NCBI GenBank assembly: GCA_009914575.1
Contig: WNEB01000109.1
Span: forward strand, 1-5,944
Direction of reading: 5' to 3'
DNA: 5,944 nucleotides
Source of the DNA: Burkholderia gladioli
GTDB taxonomy: Bacteria; Pseudomonadota; Gammaproteobacteria; Burkholderiales; Burkholderiaceae
How positions within the stretch are numbered: position 1 is the stretch's first letter; each line of letters starts with the position of its first letter. The translations under genes were made by a program, and so were the position numbers. The notes under the pieces were generated by a model, which worked only from the letters and a program-made list of their open reading frames with translations, was not told the DNA's origin and did not search any database. Below are positions 1 through 5,593 of the stretch, piece after piece.

Positions 1-529
1 GCGGCGATCGGCGCGGTGTTCGGTGAGCGCGCCCACGTTCAGCGCTGCCGGACCCACAAGATTCGCAACGTGACCGAACGGTTGCCGAAGCAGACGCGAG
101 CGCAGGTCGCGGCTGTCATGCGCGCGGCGTACAAGCAGCCGGTCGATGACGGCATCGCCCGGCTGAAGACGCAGGCAGCATGGCTGAAGGCTGATCATCC
201 GGACGCCGCGGCGTCGTTGCTTGAAGGGCTGGAGGAGACGTTCACGGTGAACCGCATGGACCTGACGCCGAGTCTGATCCGCAGTCTGGCGACGACGAAC
301 CTGATCGAGAATCCGAACGGTGCGGTGCGCCGCGTGAGTGGCCGGGCCCATCGCTATCCCGACGCCGACATGGCGATGCGCTGGGCGGCCACCGGTTTCC
401 TGGAAGCGGAGAAGCGCTTCCGCAAGCTCGGTGGTGCCAACGACCGACCTCTGGATCCTCGCCGCCGCCCTGCATCGATCACTCGAAAAACGCGTTGGCC
501 ACATGATCGGAAGTCTGCCTAATCTATGA
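1..529 (+). pseudogene. IS256/Mutator-family transposase, C-terminal part, frameshifted
   Basis: The frame is open from base 1 (AAIGAVFGERAHVQRCR...), so the real start lies outside the window. The block HVQRCRTHKIRNV and the later TTNLIENPNGAVRR are hallmarks of Mutator/IS256 DDE transposases, which cut and paste DNA; the glutamate of LIENPNG is the probable third catalytic acid. The protein reads normally to KLGGAND near position 444. That frame then turns into a proline/arginine-rich tail ending at 522, while the family-like ending (DLWILAAAL ... HMIGSLPNL, stop at 527-529) continues in the next frame. At the switch there is a tandem GACCGACC at 442-449. Removing one GACC copy restores KLGGANDLWILAAAL. 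I therefore read it as a broken transposase. A sequencing error or a natural variant ending cannot be excluded. Confidence 0.75.
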
Positions 530-547
530 AACCCCGCCGTCCCAACC

Positions 548-573
548 TTCAACTACGAATGGGACACCGTCCC
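548..573 (+). repeat. probable right terminal inverted repeat of the IS256-family element
   Basis: The segment lies between the transposase stop at 529 and the start of unrelated sequence at 574. It ends in GGGACACCGTCCC (561-573), itself a small palindrome with 5-bp arms. The minus-strand reading GGGACGGTGTCCCATTCG is of the type expected for terminal repeats of this family. The matching left repeat is not in the window, so the assignment rests on position and general resemblance. Confidence 0.45.
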
Positions 574-638
574 CCTTCCGCCGCACGGGTATAGGCGTTC
601 GCCGTATAGCCGCGGGCCGTCATGCGGATGCCGTTCAT
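574..638 (-). pseudogene. 5' stub of an unrecognised gene cut off by the IS
   Basis: An ATG at 638-636 is preceded at good distance by a Shine-Dalgarno-like GGGAGA. It opens a frame reading MNGIRMTARGYTANAYTRAAEG, 21 full codons, before the inferred IS edge at 573/574. In frame it then runs into IS sequence and stops at 549-551. An in-frame ATG at 668-666 would add ten residues (MNRPTFRETF) but has only a weak ribosome site, so I prefer 638. I do not recognise the protein, and the stub is too short to assign a family. It lies downstream of the sugar kinase on the same strand, about 200 bases from its stop and beyond a stem-loop. It may have been the next gene of the locus or a separate transcript. 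No stop interrupts the stub, which fits a gene disrupted by insertion rather than random sequence. Confidence 0.45.
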
Positions 639-793
639 GAAGGTCTCCCGGAAAGTGGGACGGTTCATCCTAGCATCGCGCGAGGCGTGGCGCCGGAGAC
701 GTTTTCTGTTGGCCGGAAAGCGTTGCCGGGCGGGTGATTCGGGCGATCCGTGCGGATCGAGATGCGGGCCGCCGCGGCGGCTCGAAGCGGGGC

Positions 794-828
794 CGGCACG
801 AAACGGCCCCGCGAGCCGTTTCGTGCCG
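794..828 (-). terminator. stem-loop just downstream of the kinase gene, likely operon terminator
   Basis: A perfect 14-bp stem: CGGCACGAAACGGC at 794-807 pairs with its reverse complement at 815-828 around a 7-base loop. It begins 13 bases past the stop codon of the sugar kinase, where transcription of the operon should end. There is no run of T after it on the minus strand, so it is not a textbook intrinsic terminator and could instead stabilise the 3' end of the mRNA. A second stem, GCGGGGCC at 787-794 with GGCCCCGC at 805-812, overlaps it and cannot form at the same time. Confidence 0.6.
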
Positions 829-841
829 CACTGCGCCCGGC

Positions 842-1747
842 TCAGTGCGCCAGCAGCGCGACGACCTCGTCGAGCGTCGGCGCATGCGCGCCGGTGTGGC
901 GGCAGGCAGCCGCGCCCGACGCCAGCGCGAACGCCAGATGCTCGTCCCAGCCGCGCTGCGGCGCGCTCATCAGGCTGACGATCAGCCCGCCGATCGACGC
1001 GTCGCCCGCGCCCACCGTGTCGGCCACCTCGATGCGCGGCGGCTGCGCCTCGAACACGGCGTCGCCCGCGAGCGTGGCCGTTTGCGAACCGCGCGTGACC
1101 AGCACGGTGGCGGTCGGGTTCAGCGCGCGCAGCGTCGCGATCGCCTCGGCCTCGCCGCCGTCGAACAGATGGCGCAGGTCTTCGTCGGACACCTTCACGA
1201 GATCGGCCAGCTTCACCATCTTCTCGAGCGTCGAGCGGTAAGCTGCCGTCATCAGGTTGCGGTAGTTCGGATCGAAGCTGATCTTCACGCCCTGCTCGCG
1301 CAGGCGCGCAGCCAGCGCGAGCAGCGTGCCCGCGAGCGGCTCGCGCACGAGGCTGATGCAGCCGAAGTGCGCCCACTGCAGCGGCGCTTCCCAGCCGACC
1401 GGCAGCGCGGCCGGATCGAACGCCAGGTCGGCGCTGTTCTCGCCGATGAAGAAGTACGACGGCGGCTGCGTCTCGTGGACGATCGCCAGCAGCGGCGGGC
1501 GCTCGACGCGCTGCAGGAAGCGCATATCGAGGCCGGCCGCCTCGCTCTCGCGCCACAGCACGTCGGAGAAGCAGTCGCGCCCGAGCGCGCCCACCGCCGC
1601 GCTCGGCACGCCGAGCCGCGCCACCGCGCGCGCCACGTTCCAGCCCGCGCCGCCGGGCACCGACGTCCACTGGGCCGCGCCGTGCCGGACCATGTCGGTC
1701 AGGATGTCGCCGACCGACACGAAATGCGGAAACGAGGCGCCGCTCAT
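842..1747 (-). CDS. PfkB-family carbohydrate kinase, probably a fructokinase
   Basis: A 301-residue cytoplasmic kinase of the ribokinase/PfkB family, the usual length. It should transfer phosphate from ATP to a sugar. Visible motifs are the N-terminal PfkB signature (PGGAGWNVARAVARLG, residues 31-46), DPNYR at 159-163 as found in many fructokinases, and the C-terminal anion-hole signature DTVGAGDA at 243-250, with D249 the catalytic base. S251 follows where phenylalanine is more usual. The ATG at 1747-1745 overlaps the stop of the upstream epimerase-like gene as ATGA and has a strong AGGAGA seven bases before it. Sitting behind an aldose/ketose isomerase-type gene, the best guess is fructose to fructose 6-phosphate. 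Kinases for 2-keto-3-deoxygluconate, tagatose or other ketoses share these motifs. The family is certain; the substrate is inferred. Confidence 0.9.
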   Translation of the reverse strand: MSGASFPHFVSVGDILTDMVRHGAAQWTSVPGGAGWNVARAVARLGVPSAAVGALGRDCFSDVLWRESEAAGLDMRFLQRVERPPLLAIVHETQPPSYFFIGENSADLAFDPAALPVGWEAPLQWAHFGCISLVREPLAGTLLALAARLREQGVKISFDPNYRNLMTAAYRSTLEKMVKLADLVKVSDEDLRHLFDGGEAEAIATLRALNPTATVLVTRGSQTATLAGDAVFEAQPPRIEVADTVGAGDASIGGLIVSLMSAPQRGWDEHLAFALASGAAACRHTGAHAPTLDEVVALLAH

Positions 1748-3015
1748 TGTGCGTTCTCCTTGCGATGCGGGATGGCGGCGACGTTCGCGCCGGGCAATGC
1801 GTTGAGCACCTCGTAGCAGGCGCCCATGGTGTGATAGTCGGTCTTGCCGGCCGGGCTTTTCTCGTCGCTGTACTTGCGGTTGTCGCAGGTCAGGATGCGA
1901 TACCAGGCGCCGTAGCGGTGATCGACGAAATGCTGCCAGCTGTAGCGCCAGACTTCGTCGTAGCAATCCCAGAAGCGCTCGCTGCCGGTGCGCTCGCCGA
2001 GCAGCGCGGCGGCGGCGAAGGTTTCGGCCTGCACCCAGAAATACTTGTCGTGATCGCACACGGTGTAGTCTGGGCCGAAGCCGTACACCAGGCCGCCGTG
2101 CTCGCTGTCCCAGGCGTGCGCGAACGCGGCGTCGAACAGTTCGATCGCGCGCGGCAGCAGCCAGTCGAGCGGGCGGTGCCGTTCGAGGATCAGCAGCAGC
2201 TTGGCCCATTCGGTCTGGTGGCCCGGCTGGAAACCCCACGGACGGAAGATGTTGGTGCTGTCTTCCTTGTTGTAATCCCAGTCGATCGACCAGTCGGCGT
2301 GATAGTGCTCCCACACCAGCCCTTGCGACAGCGCGGCCTGGCGCTGCGTGATGTGCGTCGCCACCCGTTCGGCGCGGTCGAGGTAGCGCACCTCGCCGGT
2401 GGCCTCGTAGGCGGCCAGCAGCGCTTCGGTGGTGTGCATGTTGGCGTTCTGGCCGCGGTAGCCGGACACCTGCCAGTCGGGCGTGGCGTCGTCCTTGTAG
2501 AGGCCCCCGGCCGCATCCCAGAAGCGCTTTTCCATCAGCTCGAACGTGTGCGCGACCAGCGCGCGGCCTTCGTCGACGCCGGCCATGACCGCATGCGCGG
2601 CGGCCAGCAGCACGAACGCGAGGCCGTAGCAGTGGCGGGTGCCGTCGCGCGCCGCGGCCTTGCGGCCGTCGCGCCATTCGAGCTCCCAGTCGTAGCCCTC
2701 GTTGACCGGATCCCAATGCGCGTCGCGCAGGAAGCGCAGGCCGTGGCGCACGTAATCCTGATGCTGCCGGTCGCCGAACTGGCGGTACGCCATCGCGTAG
2801 TTGAAGACGAAGCGGCAACTGCTGACGAGATGGCGCGTGGTGCGGTCGTAGATCGTGCCGTCGTCGCGGAAGAAATGGAAGAAGCCGCCCGTTTCGTCGT
2901 ACACAGTCGGGGCGTAGAAGCGCAGCGTGTGCGCCACGTGCGAAAGCAGGAAACCGGCGTCGCGGAAATTCGCGACGTGCGGCGCCGGCGTGTCCGGCGA
3001 GGCGGGTGTCGTCAT
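1744..3015 (-). CDS. AGE-family (N-acylglucosamine 2-epimerase-like) sugar isomerase, probable D-mannose isomerase
   Basis: A 423-residue protein of the AGE (alpha6/alpha6-barrel) superfamily, close to the usual 390-420. No signal peptide is visible, so it should be cytoplasmic. Members interconvert aldoses and ketoses (mannose/fructose, as in YihS-like enzymes) or epimerise sugars at C2. Conserved pocket signatures are present: TTRHLVSSCRFVFNYA (59-74), NANMHTTEALLAAYEAT (190-206, H194), GFQPGHQTEWAKLLL (261-275, H266 and E269) and KTDYHTMGACYE (391-402, H395). By analogy with YihS, the histidines near 266 and 395 are the likely acid/base pair. The ATG at 3015 overlaps the stop of the regulator gene as ATGA; no strong ribosome site precedes it, so translational coupling is likely. 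A kinase rather than a lyase or transporter downstream favours free mannose to fructose. Cellobiose 2-epimerase, N-acylglucosamine 2-epimerase or another aldose-ketose isomerase cannot be excluded by eye. Confidence 0.9.
   Translation of the reverse strand: MTTPASPDTPAPHVANFRDAGFLLSHVAHTLRFYAPTVYDETGGFFHFFRDDGTIYDRTTRHLVSSCRFVFNYAMAYRQFGDRQHQDYVRHGLRFLRDAHWDPVNEGYDWELEWRDGRKAAARDGTRHCYGLAFVLLAAAHAVMAGVDEGRALVAHTFELMEKRFWDAAGGLYKDDATPDWQVSGYRGQNANMHTTEALLAAYEATGEVRYLDRAERVATHITQRQAALSQGLVWEHYHADWSIDWDYNKEDSTNIFRPWGFQPGHQTEWAKLLLILERHRPLDWLLPRAIELFDAAFAHAWDSEHGGLVYGFGPDYTVCDHDKYFWVQAETFAAAALLGERTGSERFWDCYDEVWRYSWQHFVDHRYGAWYRILTCDNRKYSDEKSPAGKTDYHTMGACYEVLNALPGANVAAIPHRKENAQ
1755..1761 (-). promoter_or_regulatory. 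strong ribosome binding site of the kinase gene
   Basis: The minus strand reads AAGGAGA, ending seven bases before the ATG at 1747. It lies inside the last codons of the upstream gene, so the kinase has its own strong initiation signal as well as the ATGA coupling. It also fixes this ATG as the start, against a frame that stays open well upstream. Confidence 0.85.
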
Positions 3016-4049
3016 GAGGCGATGGCGGGAATGTCGGGAGTGTCCGTGGTGAAGAGGCGCGGCGACGGCGCCGCGACGGAACTGCTCGCGCGCTCGATCA
3101 GCCGCACGGGCAGGCGAATCTCGGTGTGCTCGGGCGCGTCGGCCAGCAGCAGCTCCACGCCGCGGCGGCCCAGCGCTTCCTTGTCGACGGCCAGCGTCGT
3201 GAGCGGCGGCGCGGCGTGGGCGGCGCCGAGGATGTCGTCGAAGCCGACGAACGCGATGTCCTCGGGCACGCGCAGCCCGCGCGCGAGACAGACGCGCATC
3301 GCGGCCAGCGCGGCGGCGTCGTTGAATGCGAACACGGCGTCGGGGCGCGGCGCGCTGCCGTCGAGGATGCGCTCCATCGCGCGCGCGGCGCCGGTGTCGG
3401 GGTCGAGCCCGGCATCGATGGTGATTTCGAGCGCGGGATCGAACAGCAGGCCGGCTTCGAAGAATGCGCGGCGAAAGCCGAGCGCGCGCTGCGCGATGCT
3501 GTGGTGCGCAAGCGAGCCGCCGATGAAGGCGATCCGCTTGCGGTCGGTGTCGAACAGGTGGCGCATTGCCTGCGCCGCGCCCGCGGCGTTGTCGATATTG
3601 ACCGAGCGCAGGCCCGGCGCCCACATGTCGATCAGCACGAGCGGTCGGCCGGTGGCGGCCAGCGCGTCGATCGTCTCCGGCTCCATGAAGCCGGCCACGG
3701 CGATCGCGTCGGGCGCGTACGGGCGCATCTGGCGCAGCACGTCGTCGGTCGGGCCGACGGTCAGCAGCGCGGGCACGATGCCGCGGTCGCGGCACGCCTC
3801 CTCGACGCCGTGCAGCACGTGCGAGAAGAACGGCGTCGCGGCGAAGTTGTTGTGCTGGCGGTGCAGCAGGAACGTGAGCCGGCGGATGCGCGGCCGCAAC
3901 TGCGCCGGATCGTAGCCGAGCTGCGAGGCCACCGCGACGATGCGCTCGCGCGTCGCCTCGGACAGCCCCGGCTGGTTTTTCAGTGCGCGCGAAACCGTGC
4001 CGATCGATACGTTCGCCGCTTGAGCCACATCGCGGATAGTGGTGCCCAT
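3012..4049 (-). CDS. LacI-family transcriptional regulator of the sugar operon
   Basis: A 345-residue repressor, typical LacI-family length. The N-terminal helix-turn-helix is TIRDVAQAANVSIGTVSRAL (4-23), followed by the conserved LSEATRERI and LGYDPAQLRPRI, where the hinge helix normally sits (about 46-56). Residues from about 58 form the periplasmic-binding-protein-like sugar sensor, including RIAFIGG (172-178), DAVFAFND (237-244) and the VGFDD motif (268-272). The frame is open upstream to 4214, but the family's DNA-binding domain begins at the chosen ATG (4049), and the extra 55 residues would cover the promoter. The ribosome site is weak (GGCGAG, too close to the ATG). The gene is first in the operon and overlaps the next by ATGA, so it probably represses its own transcription along with that of the isomerase and kinase. 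The inducer is unknown; the sugar handled by the operon is the natural candidate. Confidence 0.93.
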   Translation of the reverse strand: MGTTIRDVAQAANVSIGTVSRALKNQPGLSEATRERIVAVASQLGYDPAQLRPRIRRLTFLLHRQHNNFAATPFFSHVLHGVEEACRDRGIVPALLTVGPTDDVLRQMRPYAPDAIAVAGFMEPETIDALAATGRPLVLIDMWAPGLRSVNIDNAAGAAQAMRHLFDTDRKRIAFIGGSLAHHSIAQRALGFRRAFFEAGLLFDPALEITIDAGLDPDTGAARAMERILDGSAPRPDAVFAFNDAAALAAMRVCLARGLRVPEDIAFVGFDDILGAAHAAPPLTTLAVDKEALGRRGVELLLADAPEHTEIRLPVRLIERASSSVAAPSPRLFTTDTPDIPAIAS

Positions 4050-4054
4050 GCTCG

Positions 4055-4072
4055 CCAAACCAAAGTGTTTAG
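4055..4072. promoter_or_regulatory. weak candidate operator in the leader of the regulator gene
   Basis: CCAAAC (4055-4060) and GTTTAG (4067-4072) form a dyad with five of six arm positions paired around six bases. It lies between the inferred transcription start and the ATG, where an autorepressor would bind. It lacks the central CG typical of LacI-family operators, so support is slight. Confidence 0.2.
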
Positions 4073-4082
4073 GGTGCGAACG

Positions 4083-4110
4083 ATTGTATAGTAAAAAATC
4101 GGGCCGAAAA
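4083..4110 (-). promoter_or_regulatory. candidate promoter of the lacI-isomerase-kinase operon
   Basis: In the AT-rich stretch before the regulator gene the minus strand carries TACAAT (4088-4083), one mismatch from the -10 consensus. A weak TTTTCG (4110-4105) lies 16 bases upstream as a possible -35. Transcription would begin near 4076, leaving a leader of about 27 bases. A poor -35 would fit a regulated promoter. This is consensus matching only; TACTAT or TATACA in the same run could serve instead. Confidence 0.35.
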
Positions 4111-4190
4111 TCCGTGAAAATGCCGAGAAGATGTCGGTGAATACCCGTAAATTCTGGGTTTATGCGGAGAGAAACGGCGTGCGAGCGTTT

Positions 4191-4215
4191 ATTGCGTTTG
4201 CTAAACAAACGCAAT
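4191..4215. repeat. perfect 10-bp inverted repeat with 5-base loop upstream of the operon
   Basis: ATTGCGTTTG (4191-4200) and CAAACGCAAT (4206-4215) are perfect reverse complements around CTAAA. It lies about 140 bases upstream of the regulator start and about 80 bases past the stop of the truncated c-di-GMP gene. It could be a terminator for that gene, although no T-run follows on either strand, or a protein-binding site for the operon. GTTTA at 4187-4191 and TAAAC at 4202-4206 form an overlapping second dyad. I saw no other feature in the 246-base gap apart from the promoter region and an imperfect hairpin at 4261-4278. Confidence 0.6.
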
Positions 4216-4295
4216 CAAGGTGAACGCGGAAAGGCGATTGAAATTCGCGGCGCGCGGGATCTGGTGCGGCGGCGCCAGCGGGCGCGGCGTGCCGC

Positions 4296-5558
4296 TCAGT
4301 CGTCGCTCGGTTCGGCCGGCGGCGGCCCGGAAGGCACGACTTTCGGCTGTTCGCCGTGCGCGCGCAGCCAGGCGCGGCCTTCGTCCACGTCGATCAGGTA
4401 GAGGTGCCCGGGATGATGCTTGGCGCGGCGCTTGGCGAGCGCGGCCACCGAGGCGATCTCGTCGCTGCGGTAGCGGCGCGTGCCGGGCACGCGGACGCAG
4501 CAGATCGCCATCGTCACGAAATCGAAGAACGCCGAGTTGCCGCGCCGGTCCTCGCCGTGGATGCCGCCCGCCTGGCGATCCGCGTGCGCGTAGAAGCGTT
4601 GCGCGCCCTCGTCGAAGCGATGGATCGCGCGTTGCGCGCGGGCCTGCCAGTCGTCGCTCTGGAACAGCACCAGGAAATCGTCGCCGCCCACATGGCCGAG
4701 AAAATCGCGCGTCGGGTCGCACGCATCCGCCAGCACGGCGGTCGCGAATTTCAGCACCTCGTCGCCCTGCCAGTAGCCGTACTGATCGTTGAACGGCTTG
4801 AACTGGTTCAGATCGACGTAGCAGGCGTGGAACGCCGTATCCCTGCCCACCAGCCGCGCGATGTGCGAGCCGATCGGGATGTTGCCGGGCAGGAAGGTCA
4901 GCGGGTTCGCGTAGCGCGCCGCCTCGACGCGCACCTCGGTCACCGCGCGCACCAGGCTCTCGCCGGTGCCGAGGCCGGCGTAGCGGCCGTGGTCGGTGAT
5001 GATGAAGCCTTCGGTCAGGTAACGCTGGTCGTGGTTGGCCAGCAGCGTGGTCAGCTGCTCGACCGTGGTGGCGTTGTCGACGATCAGCGGCGTGTCGTTC
5101 GCGAGCTGCAGGCACGGGCGCTTGCCGAACACCTCGCGGTGATACGGCAGCGCGTAGCGGTCCATGAAACTGCGGCGGTTGATCAGCGCGATCGGGCGCT
5201 CGTCCTCGACCACCGCCACCGCGTGCAGATCGGGCCGGCGCTGGAACAGTTCGAGCGCCTGGTTGTTGGTCGCGTGGCTCGGCAACGCGGGCGCGAGCAC
5301 GCGCATCTTGTCGGTGACGTTGGCGTCGGGCCGCGTGCCGGCGGTGGTGCGCGCCACGCCCGGGAACACCGCGATGTGCGAGGCGCGCAGCGCGTCGCGG
5401 GCCGCCTCGGCGGTGCGTTCGGTCGGCGCGCGGGCCGGGCGGCCAAGGAAGAAGCCCTGGCCGTAATCGATGCCGAGATCGCGCACCACGATCAGGTCCG
5501 CCGCGCATTCGATGCCTTCGGCGATCAGCAGCCCGCCGGTGGCCATCGAGAAATGCTG
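4296..5558 (-). pseudogene. EAL-CBS-GGDEF cyclic-di-GMP protein, 5' truncated by IS30
   Basis: The C-terminal two thirds of a c-di-GMP turnover or sensing protein. Positions are counted in the open frame from a GTG at 5585. Residues about 11-50 are the tail of an EAL phosphodiesterase domain, with LLIAEGIE and GIDYGQGFFLGRP. About 85-245 resemble a pair of CBS domains, which usually bind adenine nucleotides. About 250-410 are a GGDEF domain with the metal-site region YVDLNQFKPFND (256-267) and the motif GGDDF (300-304). Most of the EAL domain, including the EAL motif itself, is missing: the coding sequence meets the IS30 terminal repeat at about 5558. No phosphodiesterase activity is possible. 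The GGDEF domain has D in place of the usual motif E, and P instead of R at the I-site (PTRD at 291-294), so cyclase activity and product inhibition are doubtful. The rest has no stop or frameshift, which points to recent disruption. It is on the same strand as the sugar operon but probably unrelated. Confidence 0.85.
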
Positions 5559-5584
5559 GGCGGTTTCAAGAGTGAAGTGCAACA
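5559..5584 (+). repeat. probable terminal inverted repeat of the IS30-family element
   Basis: The 26 bases start GGCGGTTTCAAG at the outer side and end GTGCAACA at the inner side. They resemble the end of IS30 itself in layout: TTCAA at bases 7-11 and GCAACA at bases 21-26. The repeat starts exactly where the EAL protein ceases to look like its family, and it stops ten bases from the transposase stop codon. The IS30 comparison is from memory; the other end is outside the window. Confidence 0.55.
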
Positions 5585-5593
5585 CGCCGCTGG

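Larger units (their letters stand above)
1..573 (+). mobile_element. IS256/Mutator-family insertion sequence, 3' part
   Basis: The 3' end of an insertion sequence that enters from the left edge of the window. It holds the C-terminal part of a Mutator-type transposase, a short trailer, and a likely terminal inverted repeat. I place the outer edge at about 573 because the last bases read GGGACACCGTCCC, which on the minus strand gives the GGGACGGTGT-type end expected of this group, and because a different minus-strand reading frame begins immediately beyond it. The left end and the target duplication are outside or untestable here: IS256-type elements usually duplicate 8-9 bp, and the bases next to this end are CCTTCCGCC. 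The exact edge is an inference and could be off by a few bases. The transposase carries a frameshift, so this copy is probably no longer autonomous. Confidence 0.75.

Noticed and set aside
657..664. GGGACGGT, matching the outer end of the IS256-type repeat on the other strand
   Set aside because: It is an eight-base match only, with no further similarity to the IS end, so probably coincidence rather than a second IS end.
768..781. GCCGCCGCGGCGGC, a 14-bp perfect palindrome
   Set aside because: It is only G and C in a very GC-rich region, is not placed at a promoter I can support, and is likely by chance.
842..2818. Extended 658-residue minus frame upstream of the kinase
   Set aside because: The N-terminal part is an out-of-frame reading of the isomerase gene. 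The kinase family starts at the ATG at 1747, which has a strong ribosome site.
1747..3915. Plus-strand open frame of 722 codons antisense to the isomerase and regulator
   Set aside because: It has no recognisable domain, is rich in Val, Ala and Arg, and lies opposite two clear family members. Long antisense frames are expected in DNA this GC-rich.
3012..4214. Longer regulator start giving 400 residues
   Set aside because: The LacI-family helix-turn-helix begins at the ATG at 4049. The extra 55 residues have no family match and would cover the promoter.
4261..4278. Imperfect hairpin CTGGTGC/GCGCCAG shortly after the c-di-GMP gene stop
   Set aside because: It is short, has a mismatch when read on the minus strand and no T-run; too weak to call a terminator.
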